Below are positions 1 to 7,776 of a stretch of DNA of 34,497 nt, one piece after another; the stretch's first letter is position 1, and the number at the start of each line of letters is the position of its first letter. Source of the stretch: an uncultured Prevotella sp. (GTDB taxonomy: Bacteria > Bacteroidota > Bacteroidia > Bacteroidales > Bacteroidaceae); NCBI GenBank assembly GCA_946409435.1, contig CAMJWJ010000015.1:1-34497 (forward strand). The letters run 5' to 3'. The notes under the pieces are model-generated. The model saw only the letters and a program-made list of their open reading frames with translations. It did not search any database and had not been told where the DNA came from. The position numbers and the translations under genes were made by a program.

Positions 1-2
1 TG

Positions 3-320
3 ACCATCATGCCCCTGCTGGTCATCTTCTCGTCGGCCATGGGTATTGTCGGTGCTTACGGCACGGCCTATATCGGCCACATCATCGTGCCCGACGACCT
101 GACGCTGGGCTTGCAGCACTCCTTCCAGCCGTGGTTTGTGTGGATGTCGATTATCAAGAGCCTCTTCTTTGCCTTCATCATCTCCGCTGTCCCCTCGTAT
201 TTCGGCTATACCGTCGAGGGTGGCTCCGTCAATGTCGGCAAGGCATCAACCGATGCCGTCGTCACGTCGAGCGTACTGATTCTTTGCTCCGACGTGTTCT
301 TGACTCAGTTGCTCAGCTGA
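3..320 (+). CDS. MlaE-family ABC transporter permease, 3' end only
   Basis: C-terminal part of an integral inner-membrane permease of the MlaE/YrbE family, which works with an MlaF-type ATPase and an MCE (MlaD-type) protein to move phospholipid between the membranes. The reading frame is open to the left edge, so the gene begins outside the window. The conserved C-terminal signature is clear: a Y-F-G-Y-T-V-E-G-G stretch followed by V-G-K-A-S-T-D-A-V-V-T-S-S and a final hydrophobic segment ending D-V-F-L-T-Q-L-L-S. The frame contains an internal ATG at 9, but the family is about 245 residues long, so this is not the start. No ATPase or MCE gene follows; the next 590 bases are non-coding, so partners must lie upstream or elsewhere. 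The family call is firm, the substrate is inferred from the family. Confidence 0.9.
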   Translation, partial: TIMPLLVIFSSAMGIVGAYGTAYIGHIIVPDDLTLGLQHSFQPWFVWMSIIKSLFFAFIISAVPSYFGYTVEGGSVNVGKASTDAVVTSSVLILCSDVFLTQLLS

Positions 321-441
321 ATAATGAATAATAATTACCAGAAATTTTAATATAAATCTGCACCTCTGCACCCATTACTGCAATATACTGTAAGACAGAT
401 GGTTAAGCAGGTGCAGAATGGTGGCAGTGGTGACAGATTGT

Positions 442-462
442 TCTGAAATTTAACATTTCAGA
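442..462. terminator. Perfect 8-bp hairpin, possible terminator
   Basis: TCTGAAAT at 442-449 and ATTTCAGA at 455-462 form a perfect 8-bp stem with a 5-base loop. It lies 120 bases after the permease stop and has no T-run, so a terminator role is only a suggestion. Confidence 0.35.
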
Positions 463-560
463 CAGCAAAAATGAGTTGGTAAAGAGAGTGGGGGCTGCAC
501 CGACACTCGCCAAGGCCGAGGATGACAGACTTGTTAAAGTGTACTCAGTCAATAATTATA

Positions 561-619
561 TTCCCATCGTGGGAAAGCTACATTCCCATCGTGGGAAAAT
601 TTTTTTCCCATCGTGGGAA
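561..619. repeat. Three 15-bp palindromes at exact 22-bp spacing
   Basis: The palindrome TTCCCATCGTGGGAA occurs three times, starting at 561, 583 and 605. Each copy is identical and is a 6-bp inverted repeat around TCG, extended by flanking A/T in some copies. The spacers (576-582 and 598-604) are unrelated in sequence but both exactly 7 bases, giving a fixed 22-bp period, about two DNA helical turns. This suggests either a cluster of protein-binding sites on one DNA face or an extragenic palindromic repeat family. It lies about 300 bp upstream of prfC. Confidence 0.85.
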
Positions 620-863
620 AATCATTTTCGTGTGTGGTTGCCCACTGTGCTATCATCCAAGTGAAAAAACATCGAAACTTGGCCACTTTTTTGCTGTTTT
701 TGCCCTGAATCTGTCACTACTGCACCCAATCTGCTCCGCCTAACCCGCTGACTATCAGCGAGTGTTGCAGAAATGGCAGATTTGCAACAAAAAAAAATTT
801 CTTGATATGAGGTTGTAGTGTACAAGAAAACAGTGCAAGAACTGGAGAAATTAGGTATTTCTC

Positions 864-894
864 TTGTTGATTGCGAAAAAAAGTGGTAATTTTG
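864..894 (+). promoter_or_regulatory. Bacteroidota-type promoter of prfC
   Basis: TAATTTTG at 887-894 matches the -7 consensus TAnnTTTG. TTG at 864-866 lies 20 bp upstream as the -33 element (a second TTG is at 867-869). Transcription would start near 900, giving a leader of roughly 14 bases before the ATG at 914. Confidence 0.65.
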
Positions 895-913
895 CAGCGT
901 CAAAACAAAAAGG

Positions 914-2503
914 ATGAATCAGGAAATAGAACGCAGGCGAACATTCGCCATCATATCGCACCCTGACGCCGGTAAGACAACGCTGACGGAGAAGTTTCTG
1001 CTCTTCGGCGGACAGATACAGGTGGCTGGTGCAGTGAAGAACAACAAAATCAAGAAGACGGCAACGTCGGACTGGATGGACATCGAGAAGCAACGCGGCA
1101 TCTCGGTCAGTACGTCGGTGATGGAGTTTGACTACACACCCGACGGCTCCGACGTGGAGTATAAGGTGAACATTCTGGACACTCCGGGTCACCAGGACTT
1201 TGCCGAGGACACCTACCGCACGCTGACGGCCGTCGACTCAGCCATCATCGTGGTGGACTCCGCCAAGGGTGTGGAGACGCAGACGAGGAAGCTGATGTCG
1301 GTGTGCCGCATGAGGCAGACACCGGTCATCATCTTCGTCAACAAGATGGACCGTGAGGGCCGCGACCCCTTCGACCTGCTGGACGAGCTGGAGAAGGAGC
1401 TGGAAATCAATGTGCGCCCGCTGAGCTGGCCTATCAACCAGGGAGCGAAGTTCAAGGGCGTATACAATATCTATGAGCAGAAGCTCGACTTGTTTACGCC
1501 CGACAAGCAGCGCGTGACGGAGAAGGTGAGCGTGGAGATTGACTCCAGCGAGCTGGACGACCACATCGGCGAGCAGGATGCCCAGAAGCTGCGCGACGAC
1601 CTGGAGCTGGTCAGCGGCGTCTACCCCGACTTCGACGTCGAGACGTACCGCTCGGCCGAGGTGGCCCCCGTGTTCTTCGGTTCTGCGCTGAACAACTTCG
1701 GCGTGCAGGAGCTGTTGAACTGCTTTGTCGAGATAGCCCCATCGCCCCGTCCCACCAAGGCCGAGGAGCGCATGGTGGACCCCGAGGAGCAGAAGTTTAC
1801 GGGTTTCATTTTCAAGATTACGGCCAACATCGATCCTAACCACCGTTCCTGTATCGCTTTCTGCAAGGTGTGCAGCGGCCGGTTCCAGCGCAACCAACCC
1901 TACCTTCACGTCCGTCAGGGCAAGACGTTGCGCTTCTCCAGTCCTACGCAGTTTATGGCCCAGCGCAAGTCGACCATCGACGAGGCATGGCCGGGCGACA
2001 TCGTGGGACTGCCCGATACGGGTGGCATGTTCAAGATAGGCGACACGCTGACCGAAGGCGAGCTGTTGCACTTCCGCGGTCTGCCGTCGTTCTCGCCGGA
2101 GCTGTTCAAGTATATCGAGAACGACGACCCGATGAAGTCGAAGCAACTGCAGAAAGGCATCGACCAGCTGATGGACGAGGGTGTGGCCCAGCTGTTTGTC
2201 AACCAGTTCAACGGCCGTAAGATTATCGGTACCGTGGGTCAGCTGCAGTTTGAGGTCATCCAGTATCGTCTGGAGAACGAGTACAACGCCCGTTGCCGCT
2301 GGGAGCCCGTCCACCTGTACAAGGCCTGTTGGATAGAGAGTGACGACGAGCGTGAGCTGGAGAACTTCAAGAAGCGCAAGTACCAGTACATGGCTAAGGA
2401 CAAGGAGGGCCGCGACGTGTTCCTGGCCGACTCGGGCTATGTGCTGTCGATGGCGCAGCAAGACTTTGAGCGAATCAAATTTCACTTTACAAGTGAATTT
2501 TGA
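914..2503 (+). CDS. prfC: Peptide chain release factor 3 (RF3)
   Basis: Cytoplasmic translational GTPase that removes RF1 or RF2 from the ribosome after peptide release. The 529-residue length is usual for the family. The GTPase motifs are intact: G1 HPDAGKTT at residues 16-23, the switch I RGIS at 61-64, G3 DTPGHQDF at 89-96 and G4 NKMD at 143-146. The C-terminal third contains the RF3-type domain with EGVAQLF and GQLQFEV stretches. The start at 914 directly follows a -7 promoter element and gives the family's usual N-terminus (a short charged lead into [16 protein letters not shown]). The stop is followed at once by the inverted-repeat cassette at 2508-2966. Identification is secure. Confidence 0.97.
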   Translation: MNQEIERRRTFAIISHPDAGKTTLTEKFLLFGGQIQVAGAVKNNKIKKTATSDWMDIEKQRGISVSTSVMEFDYTPDGSDVEYKVNILDTPGHQDFAEDTYRTLTAVDSAIIVVDSAKGVETQTRKLMSVCRMRQTPVIIFVNKMDREGRDPFDLLDELEKELEINVRPLSWPINQGAKFKGVYNIYEQKLDLFTPDKQRVTEKVSVEIDSSELDDHIGEQDAQKLRDDLELVSGVYPDFDVETYRSAEVAPVFFGSALNNFGVQELLNCFVEIAPSPRPTKAEERMVDPEEQKFTGFIFKITANIDPNHRSCIAFCKVCSGRFQRNQPYLHVRQGKTLRFSSPTQFMAQRKSTIDEAWPGDIVGLPDTGGMFKIGDTLTEGELLHFRGLPSFSPELFKYIENDDPMKSKQLQKGIDQLMDEGVAQLFVNQFNGRKIIGTVGQLQFEVIQYRLENEYNARCRWEPVHLYKACWIESDDERELENFKKRKYQYMAKDKEGRDVFLADSGYVLSMAQQDFERIKFHFTSEF

Positions 2504-2507
2504 TTCT

Positions 2508-2542
2508 AATGAATAATTAATAATGAATAATGAATAATTAAA
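2508..2542. repeat. Left arm of inverted repeat
   Basis: Low-complexity arm with repeated AATGAATAAT units, directly after the prfC stop. Its reverse complement is at 2925-2966. Confidence 0.8.
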
Positions 2543-2558
2543 TAAAGAGCTAATAGAA

Positions 2559-2924
2559 ATGGGTGGCGAAAATAACGTTTTGGCTGAAAAGAGTTTTGCT
2601 TTCTCAATAAGGATGGTGAATTGCTACAAGTTCTTAACAGACAGCAAAAAGGAGTTTGTTATGTCAAAACAACTCGTGCGTTGTGGTACAAGTATAGGTG
2701 CCAATATTCATGAGAGTATTTATGCCCAAAGTGCTTCTGACTTTGTGAGTAAACTGAGTATCTCGTTGAAGGAAGCATCAGAAACCTCTTATTGGTTAAA
2801 GCTCCTTTCGGAAACTCATTATCTGGACACAAAAATGTATGCGTCGCTAAAGCATGACATTGATGAATTACTAAGATTACTCATATCTTCAATTAAAACG
2901 TCAAAAAATAGACCTAAGAAATAA
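2559..2924 (+). CDS. Four-helix-bundle protein (23S rRNA intervening-sequence protein family)
   Basis: A 121-residue protein of the S23/IVP family of small four-helix bundles. The evidence is the family's characteristic opening (KSFAFSIRMVNCYKFL, residues 11-26), the centre SKQLVRCGTSIGANIHES and the SLKEASETSYWLKLL helix, plus a normal length. Relatives occur inside intervening sequences of 23S rRNA genes, as free-standing genes of unknown role, and as the Avd subunit of diversity-generating retroelements. There is no reverse transcriptase or template repeat here, so the retroelement context is not supported. The ATG at 2559 is the only start after the in-frame stop at 2535-2537. Codon use is A+T-rich compared with its neighbours and the gene is enclosed by long inverted repeats, which suggests it arrived by transfer. 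Function in this genome is unknown. Confidence 0.88.
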   Translation: MGGENNVLAEKSFAFSIRMVNCYKFLTDSKKEFVMSKQLVRCGTSIGANIHESIYAQSASDFVSKLSISLKEASETSYWLKLLSETHYLDTKMYASLKHDIDELLRLLISSIKTSKNRPKK

Positions 2925-2966
2925 TTTAATTATTCATTATTAATTATTCATTATTAATTATTCATT
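2925..2966. repeat. Right arm of inverted repeat
   Basis: Begins at the base after the four-helix-bundle stop. Three repeats of an ATTATTCATTATTA-type unit, inverted relative to the left arm at 2508-2542. It fills nearly all of the gap before the Sua5 start. Confidence 0.8.
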
Positions 2967-2980
2967 AGCGAAGCGTCATT

Positions 2981-3562
2981 ATGTCTCGTGAACAAGATAT
3001 TAAGAATGCAGTAGAGGTGCTGCGACAGGGTGGGGTGATACTCTACCCGACAGACACCGTCTGGGGAATAGGTTGTGACGCCACCAATGCCGAGGCGGTG
3101 AAACGCGTGTATGACATCAAGCAGCGCGACGACTCGAAAGCGCTGATTTGCCTGGTTGACAGCGATGCACGGCTGCAACGCTATGTCCGCAATGTGCCCG
3201 ATGTGGCATGGCAGCTGATAGACAGTCTGCAGGATAGCGGCTGCAAGCCCACGACGCTGATACTCGACGGAGCCGTCAACCTGGCTCCTAACCTCATTGC
3301 CGACGACGGCTCTATAGCGCTGCGCATCACCCAAGAGCCTTTCTCGAAGGAATTGTGCTATCGTTTCCAGAAAGCGCTGGTCAGTACGTCGGCGAACATC
3401 AGCGGTAAGCCCGCCGCCCAAAACTACTGCGACATCGCCCCGGAACTGCTGGAGTCTGTCGACTATGTCTGTTGGTCGCGCCGTCAGGAGCATAAGCCAC
3501 ACCAGCCCAGCAGCATCATCCGCCTGCGGCCGGACGGTGAAGTGGTCATTATCCGTGAGTAA
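2981..3562 (+). CDS. Sua5/YciO/YrdC-family L-threonylcarbamoyladenylate synthase
   Basis: Catalyses formation of threonylcarbamoyl-AMP from threonine, bicarbonate and ATP, the first step of the t6A modification at position 37 of ANN-decoding tRNAs. The 193-residue protein has the YrdC core: YPTDTVWGIGCDA near residues 22-34, the nucleotide-binding region VYDIKQRDDSKAL at 43-55 with the conserved lysine and arginine residues, and STSANISG at 135-142. It lacks the extra C-terminal Sua5 domain, so it is the short type. ATG 2981 lies just after the inverted repeat. It converges on the hemerythrin regulator with a 14-base gap. Both this gene and prfC act in translation, but the inserted cassette separates them. 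The family is certain, the choice between tsaC and sua5 naming is not. Confidence 0.92.
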   Translation: MSREQDIKNAVEVLRQGGVILYPTDTVWGIGCDATNAEAVKRVYDIKQRDDSKALICLVDSDARLQRYVRNVPDVAWQLIDSLQDSGCKPTTLILDGAVNLAPNLIADDGSIALRITQEPFSKELCYRFQKALVSTSANISGKPAAQNYCDIAPELLESVDYVCWSRRQEHKPHQPSSIIRLRPDGEVVIIRE

Positions 3563-3576
3563 ACCAATAAGATGTT

Positions 3577-4536
3577 TTATAGCTTGACGCTGGAGATGTC
3601 GACGAGTCCGTTGACGATGGCGTAGATGGTGAGGCCTGCAGGACTGTGGATCTGGAGCTTGCGGGCAATGTTGCGACGGTGCGTGATGACGGTGTTGATG
3701 GAGATGAAGAGCCGCTCGGCTATCTCCTTGTTCTGCAAGCCCTGTACCACACAAGTGATGACGTCCTTCTCGCGCTCCGACAACGTCTCGCCCGACTCCT
3801 GACCGCTCTTGAAGACCATCGACGAGATGTTCTTGGCTACGTCGGTCTGCTTGACGGTGCGCTCCAGCCGGCGGATGGCCGGTGTGAAGATACGGTCCTC
3901 GACCTCGGCGTGGTTGTGCAGCCACTCCTCGTTGTTGTAGATGTCGTAGAGAGTGGCCGTCAGCTTGTTGTTATGGTGGGCGTCGACGGGCAAGTACTTG
4001 ATGATCATGAGTTTCAGTTCGCGTAGCTTCTTGTCGGTCTGCTCGTGGTGTTTCGAGAAGGTCTCGACGTTGTAGTCGCTGGCCGGATGGCCGTCGATGA
4101 GCGACTGCACGTAGGGGAAGAGCGTCTTCTCCTCGTATTTCATATGGCGGCGTATCTCCTGGGCGTAGTCATCGTATAGCTTCATGATGAGGTGCCCCAG
4201 TTGGTTGTCGTCGTTGAGACAGTCTTTCAGCTCGTCGCGTATAAAGGGCAGCTGGAAGTCCAGGTAGTAGGCGTGGGCAGCCTTCAGGTAGTGCAGCAGG
4301 GTGGGGATGCTGATTTGCTCGTCATCCTCGTAGCTGTAGGAATTGTTGATCTGAGAATTGACCACCGACAGGAAGGTATAGGTGTCTACGCCGTTCATCT
4401 GGCAGGTTTCTTCCACCGTCTTGTCGCCGAATCCCAGGTTGATGCCAAACGAGCCGAGTGCCTGTAGCAGGCTGTAGTTGTCCTTGATGAGTGTCACCAT
4501 CTTGTCGGTAGACTCATACATCTTCAGATTTTTCAT
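3577..4536 (-). CDS. Hemerythrin-like domain fused to LuxR-type DNA-binding domain
   Basis: A 319-residue probable transcription regulator with three parts. Residues 20-60 resemble the DUF542/ScdA N-terminal domain (ALGSFGINLGFGDKTVEE) but lack the usual cysteine pair. Residues 80-230 form a hemerythrin-like helical bundle with candidate di-iron ligands H88, H131 and E135 (HxxxE), H163/H164, H207/H209 and E213/D214 in HNHAEVEDRIFTP. Residues 250-315 are a GerE/LuxR helix-turn-helix (LSEREKDVITCVVQGLQNKEIAERL, where NKEIA and the following SINTVITHRRNI are typical). The protein therefore probably senses oxygen, nitric oxide or iron state and switches transcription directly, in place of a receiver domain. 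Related YtfE/Ric proteins repair nitrosatively damaged Fe-S clusters. It has its own promoter at 4566-4596. Signal and targets are inference. Confidence 0.88.
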   Translation of the reverse strand: MKNLKMYESTDKMVTLIKDNYSLLQALGSFGINLGFGDKTVEETCQMNGVDTYTFLSVVNSQINNSYSYEDDEQISIPTLLHYLKAAHAYYLDFQLPFIRDELKDCLNDDNQLGHLIMKLYDDYAQEIRRHMKYEEKTLFPYVQSLIDGHPASDYNVETFSKHHEQTDKKLRELKLMIIKYLPVDAHHNNKLTATLYDIYNNEEWLHNHAEVEDRIFTPAIRRLERTVKQTDVAKNISSMVFKSGQESGETLSEREKDVITCVVQGLQNKEIAERLFISINTVITHRRNIARKLQIHSPAGLTIYAIVNGLVDISSVKL

Positions 4537-4565
4537 CGCGTACCTTATTATTTACTATGACAGTG

Positions 4566-4596
4566 CAAAAGTAAGCATTTTCCAAGAATTATGCAA
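4566..4596 (-). promoter_or_regulatory. Promoter of the hemerythrin-LuxR gene
   Basis: On the minus strand, TACTTTTG (plus 4566-4573) matches TAnnTTTG, and TTG (plus 4594-4596) lies 20 bp upstream. It gives a leader of roughly 25 bases before the ATG at 4536. Confidence 0.7.
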
Positions 4597-4640
4597 TAGG
4601 TCGGTAGCGAAAATCATCATTATTGGGTAGTGCAGCAAAC

Positions 4641-4682
4641 ATGGCACGCGCTCTACCTACTATTGGTAAAACGGCGTGCCAT
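4641..4682 (-). terminator. Hairpin after rfbA
   Basis: ATGGCACGC at 4641-4649 and GCGTGCCAT at 4674-4682 are a perfect 9-bp inverted repeat with a 24-base loop that itself contains TACC/GGTA. It lies 32 bases past the rfbA stop and before the promoter of the next minus-strand gene, the right place for a terminator. A clear T-run is missing. Confidence 0.5.
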
Positions 4683-4714
4683 GAGTGGTTCGGGCTGTTA
4701 GCGTCGGCAGGTGT

Positions 4715-5593
4715 CTACTTGTTCTCGCAGATGTTCAGCAGGTACTTGCCGTAGTCGTTCTTGGCCATCGGCTCGGCCAGCCGGCGCAGTTGCTCCTTGT
4801 CTATCCAGCCACGCTTGTAGGCAATCTCCTCCAGACAGGCTACCTTCAGTCCCTGGCGCTTCTCGATGACCTCGATGAACGTGGAAGCCTCGCTGAGTGA
4901 GTCGTGGGTGCCCGTGTCGAGCCATGCGAAACCGCGCTGGAGCGTCTGAACCAGTAGGTTGTGCTGCTGAAGGTACATCTGGTTGACGGTGGTAATCTCC
5001 AGCTCGCCGCGTGCCGAAGGCTTGATGGTCTTAGCCACCTCCACAACGCTGTTGGGATAGAAGTACAGCCCTACCACGGCATAGTTGGACTTAGGCTTGG
5101 CAGGCTTCTCCTCGATGGAGAGGCAGTTGCCGTCTTTGTCGAACTCAGCGACGCCGTAGCGCTCCGGGTCGTTCACGTAGTAGCCGAAGACGGTGGCACG
5201 GCCCTCCTCCTCGGCGCTCTTCACAGCCTGTTTCAGCATACCGGTGAATCCGCCGCCATAGAAGATGTTGTCGCCCAGCACCAGACAGGCACAGTCGTTG
5301 CCGATGAACTGCTCGCCGATGATGAATGCCTGTGCCAGCCCGTCGGGACTTGGCTGCTCAGCATACTCGAAGCGTACGCCCAGCTCCTCGCCCGTGCCGA
5401 GCAGTCGCTTGAACGACGGCAGGTCGTAGGGTGTAGAGATAATAAGTATCTCGCGGATACCTGCCAGCATCAGCGTCGAGATAGGGTAGTAGATCATGGG
5501 TTTGTCGAAGATGGGAATCAGCTGCTTCGACACTCCTTTCGTGATGGGGTAGAGGCGTGTGCCGCTGCCTCCGGCTAATACGATACCTTTCAT
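4715..5593 (-). CDS. rfbA: Glucose-1-phosphate thymidylyltransferase
   Basis: Makes dTDP-glucose from glucose-1-phosphate and dTTP, the first step to dTDP-L-rhamnose and other dTDP sugars for surface polysaccharides. The 292-residue length is normal for RfbA/RmlA. The nucleotide-binding signature [20 protein letters not shown] begins at residue 6, followed by KPMIYYP at 31-37. The catalytic-region [10 protein letters not shown] lies at 104-113 with D108, and EEKP occurs further on. The rest of the rhamnose pathway (rfbB, C, D) is not present, so it is a detached copy. It lies 65 bases downstream of the kinase-nucleotidyltransferase fusion on the same strand, with no promoter motif seen between them, so co-transcription is likely. 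Confidence 0.95.
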   Translation of the reverse strand: MKGIVLAGGSGTRLYPITKGVSKQLIPIFDKPMIYYPISTLMLAGIREILIISTPYDLPSFKRLLGTGEELGVRFEYAEQPSPDGLAQAFIIGEQFIGNDCACLVLGDNIFYGGGFTGMLKQAVKSAEEEGRATVFGYYVNDPERYGVAEFDKDGNCLSIEEKPAKPKSNYAVVGLYFYPNSVVEVAKTIKPSARGELEITTVNQMYLQQHNLLVQTLQRGFAWLDTGTHDSLSEASTFIEVIEKRQGLKVACLEEIAYKRGWIDKEQLRRLAEPMAKNDYGKYLLNICENK

Positions 5594-5658
5594 GTGCTAA
5601 ATATTAAAATGTTGTAATTGCGTTTATATGTCGGTAGGGCGATATGATGCCACATGAT

Positions 5659-7593
5659 TTATTCAGCAAAGGATAAGACACAGTTGCGCAAGGCCCTGGG
5701 GTTGCCCATGTCGTACATCGTGCCGTTGAGGCAGATACCAATCATACCATGCTTCTGACGTACGGTTTCCAAGGCTGCAGTCAGTTCAATCTCTCTCGTC
5801 TTGTCACCCTCGGCATCGGCCTTGCTGATGTCAAGGGCAAGCTGCTCGAACACTTCGGGAGTCAGGATGTACTGGCCGAACACGGAGTAGTACTCCTTCT
5901 TTCCTTCGCTGTTGCGCACACCCAGAAATTCCTCGGCATACGAGGCCTTGGGCTTCTCCTTCATGGTGTCGACGTTGAGCAGGGTGTGCTCTTTGTTCTC
6001 CCATACGCCCGACAGGATGCCGTAATGGCTCACCTCGGCCAGCGGAATGGGGTGGATGCTGACCATGAGCTGGTTGTAGTGCTCGTACTTCTCAATCATC
6101 TGCAGCGCACAGGGCTTGTTGGTATTTGAGCGGTAGAGCGTGTCGCCCAGTAACAGCAGCACCGGCTCGTTGCTCGCAAACTCGGCGGCTTGGTAGACGG
6201 CGTGGCCGAAGCCACGCTTCTCGTGCTGATAGACGTAGTGCAGCCGTTTGCCAATGTCCAGTATGTGGTTCTCGTACTCCTGATTCTCGGCGTTCAGCTT
6301 GCTCATGTGCTCGTCGCTGAGCTGGCGCTCGAAGAATTCTGTATACAGGGCGCGCTCCTCCTCCGAGCCAAGCACGAGGCATATCTCCTCGATGCCGCTC
6401 CTCACCAGTTCTTCCAGCAGGATGAGAATGACCGGGCGTACTTTGCCGTCGGCACATGGGATGGGGAAGAAGTCCTTCTTGAGCGAACGCGTGGAGGGAT
6501 AGAGCCGAGTGCCGAAACCGGCTACGGGGATGATGGCCTTGCGGACGGTATGTACGGGATGTAGCGTCAGCGAATAGGCCCGCATATCTTGGGCGTTAAG
6601 ATAGTCGACAAGCTGATGCTGTGCCTCCTCGTTGCAGGCCAGGAACTGTACCGAGCCGTCGCCATGTGAACCAACGCCCTTGCCTCCGTACACCAGCGGA
6701 AGGATTTTCGGGTCGTTCAGCACTTCATGTAGCTTGGGAGCCCATAAGGCCGGCGACATGGGGGCAATGAACTTGTCGAACATCTCTTCTGATTCGGTCA
6801 TCAGCCGTCCTAAAGCCTCTTTCTGTCCTGTGGCCATGTAGTTCATGGCACGCTCTATCATCTCATGGTTCCATTCGCCCAGCGCCTTATGCAGGTTCTG
6901 CTCGGCTTCGGTGGTGGCAAAGGGGTAAGCCTTGTTAAGGTCGGAAAGGATGCGGATGGTGTCCTTCTCGCTGCCGAGGTCGGCGAATACCCAGTGCAGG
7001 GGCTTCTTGACGTTGAGGGGCTTTACCTCAATCTCGTCGCCGTCGAAAATCATCAGGTTGGGCTTCACACCAAAGGCACATGCCTGGTCCAGACGGCCAC
7101 AGCGGCTGCTGGTACGCAGCTCGCCGACGTAAGCGATGTTCATCTCGCCCAGCGTGTTGAGGTTGAGCTTGTACAACTGGTTGAAGGCACGTGCCACCAG
7201 CACGCAGATGGCTGCCGAGCTTGACAGCCCGCTCTTGATGGGCAGCGTCATCTTCGTGATACGAATGCGCACACCGCCCACCTTATACCATTCCAGCATA
7301 TAGGAGGCGACACCGGCACAGTAGCAGAAGAAGGAACCCGAACGGGCCACTGCCTTCAGCTCCGACTCGTTCATGCGGCATGAGAAGTCACTCCATACGT
7401 CGCTTAACTCTGGGGCTTCGTTATACATCTCAAAGGTAGGCGACTTCTCTACCTCGGCATAGATGCCCTGTTCGATACCTGTTACAATGGCAGCTCCTGG
7501 CAGGATGTCGGCATTCATCGTCCGATAGTGTCCTGCCCAGTCGGTGTGCTCTCCAAACAGGCACAAGCGGCCTGGTACAAAAAGATTCAGCAT
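5659..7593 (-). CDS. GHMP sugar kinase - nucleotidyltransferase fusion
   Basis: A 644-residue two-domain enzyme. Residues 1 to about 345 are a GHMP kinase (galactokinase/mevalonate kinase superfamily): PGRLCLFGEHTDWAG at 7-21, the phosphate loop PIKSGLSSSAA at 118-128, RLDQ at 167-170 with the likely catalytic aspartate, and GGKGVGSHGDGSVQFL at 303-318. Residues from about 350 onwards are a sugar-phosphate nucleotidyltransferase: PVAGFGTRLYPSTRSLKK at 356-372, LLLGDTLY, and a TMKEKP stretch. Together they would phosphorylate a free sugar at C1 and then activate it to an NDP-sugar, a salvage route. Bacteroides Fkp does this for fucose but has the domains in the opposite order, so this is a separate fusion. 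The nucleotidyltransferase half resembles UTP-glucose-1-phosphate uridylyltransferases; the sugar is unknown. ATG 7593 opens directly into the first GHMP motif. Downstream is rfbA. Confidence 0.87.
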   Translation of the reverse strand: MLNLFVPGRLCLFGEHTDWAGHYRTMNADILPGAAIVTGIEQGIYAEVEKSPTFEMYNEAPELSDVWSDFSCRMNESELKAVARSGSFFCYCAGVASYMLEWYKVGGVRIRITKMTLPIKSGLSSSAAICVLVARAFNQLYKLNLNTLGEMNIAYVGELRTSSRCGRLDQACAFGVKPNLMIFDGDEIEVKPLNVKKPLHWVFADLGSEKDTIRILSDLNKAYPFATTEAEQNLHKALGEWNHEMIERAMNYMATGQKEALGRLMTESEEMFDKFIAPMSPALWAPKLHEVLNDPKILPLVYGGKGVGSHGDGSVQFLACNEEAQHQLVDYLNAQDMRAYSLTLHPVHTVRKAIIPVAGFGTRLYPSTRSLKKDFFPIPCADGKVRPVILILLEELVRSGIEEICLVLGSEEERALYTEFFERQLSDEHMSKLNAENQEYENHILDIGKRLHYVYQHEKRGFGHAVYQAAEFASNEPVLLLLGDTLYRSNTNKPCALQMIEKYEHYNQLMVSIHPIPLAEVSHYGILSGVWENKEHTLLNVDTMKEKPKASYAEEFLGVRNSEGKKEYYSVFGQYILTPEVFEQLALDISKADAEGDKTREIELTAALETVRQKHGMIGICLNGTMYDMGNPRALRNCVLSFAE

Positions 7594-7625
7594 TTCGTCA
7601 GCGTCTTTTGGATAATAATTTGCCC

Positions 7626-7633
7626 CAAAGGTA
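7626..7633 (-). promoter_or_regulatory. -7 element of the GHMP kinase fusion gene
   Basis: TACCTTTG on the minus strand matches TAnnTTTG and lies 33 bases before the ATG. A well-spaced upstream TTG was not found; the nearest is only 14 bp away. Confidence 0.5.
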
Positions 7634-7672
7634 CGACATTTTCATGACAAATGTGATTTTTTCGTCGAAATA

Positions 7673-7704
7673 TTTGGTCATTTTGATAAAAATATATACT
7701 TTTG
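7673..7704 (+). promoter_or_regulatory. Promoter of the sigma factor gene
   Basis: TTTG at 7673-7676 and TACTTTTG at 7697-7704, 20 bp apart, fit the Bacteroidota -33/-7 consensus. The predicted start near 7711 leaves an unusually long leader of about 147 bases before the coding region. Confidence 0.7.
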
Positions 7705-7751
7705 CAGTCGCGATAATAAAAAAAGTTAACGATGTTGGCTTTATAAAACGC

Positions 7752-7776
7752 CACCAATAGAGTCCTCTCATTGGTG
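7752..7776 (+). other. Hairpin in the sigma factor leader
   Basis: CACCAAT at 7752-7758 pairs perfectly with ATTGGTG at 7770-7776; the 11-base loop contains a small AGAG/CTCT inner complement. It lies in the untranslated leader about 80 bases before the ATG and has no T-run, so it may be a leader structure rather than a terminator. Confidence 0.5.

Larger units (their letters stand above)
321..863. other. Long non-coding intergenic region
   Basis: About 590 bases separate the permease from prfC. No convincing gene is seen: the two short open frames here (476-664, 522-743) run through the palindromic repeats and have no recognisable protein features. The stretch holds an AATGAATAATAATT-type spacer at its left end, an 8-bp hairpin at 442-462, three palindromes at 561-619, and TGCACC / CTGTCACTACTGC-type degenerate motifs near 357-435 and 709-735 that are partly inverted copies of each other. 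The prfC promoter is at its right end. Confidence 0.7.
2508..2966. mobile_element. Inverted-repeat-bounded single-gene cassette
   Basis: The left arm at 2508-2542 (built of AATGAATAATTAAT-type units) and the right arm at 2925-2966 are reverse complements of each other apart from one 7-base unit that is extra on the right. They enclose only the four-helix-bundle gene. The interior is visibly richer in A+T than prfC and the Sua5 gene on either side. No transposase and no clear target-site duplication are seen. The arrangement suggests a small non-autonomous cassette, but an intergenic spacer that expanded by repeat slippage on both sides cannot be excluded. Confidence 0.5.

Noticed and set aside
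476..743. Two short overlapping frames upstream of prfC
   Set aside because: They are produced by the repeated TTCCCATCGTGGGAA palindromes and have no start signal or protein family.
1238..2485. 415-residue open frame on the minus strand
   Set aside because: It lies completely inside prfC in antisense, shows no family features, and the prfC motifs are intact.
2559..2924. Diversity-generating retroelement (Avd-like protein)
   Set aside because: The protein family fits, but no reverse transcriptase, template repeat or variable target gene lies nearby.
2954..3925. 323-residue open frame on the minus strand
   Set aside because: It is antisense to the Sua5-family gene, crosses the convergent junction, and its composition (histidine, arginine, glutamine-rich) is typical of a shadow frame.
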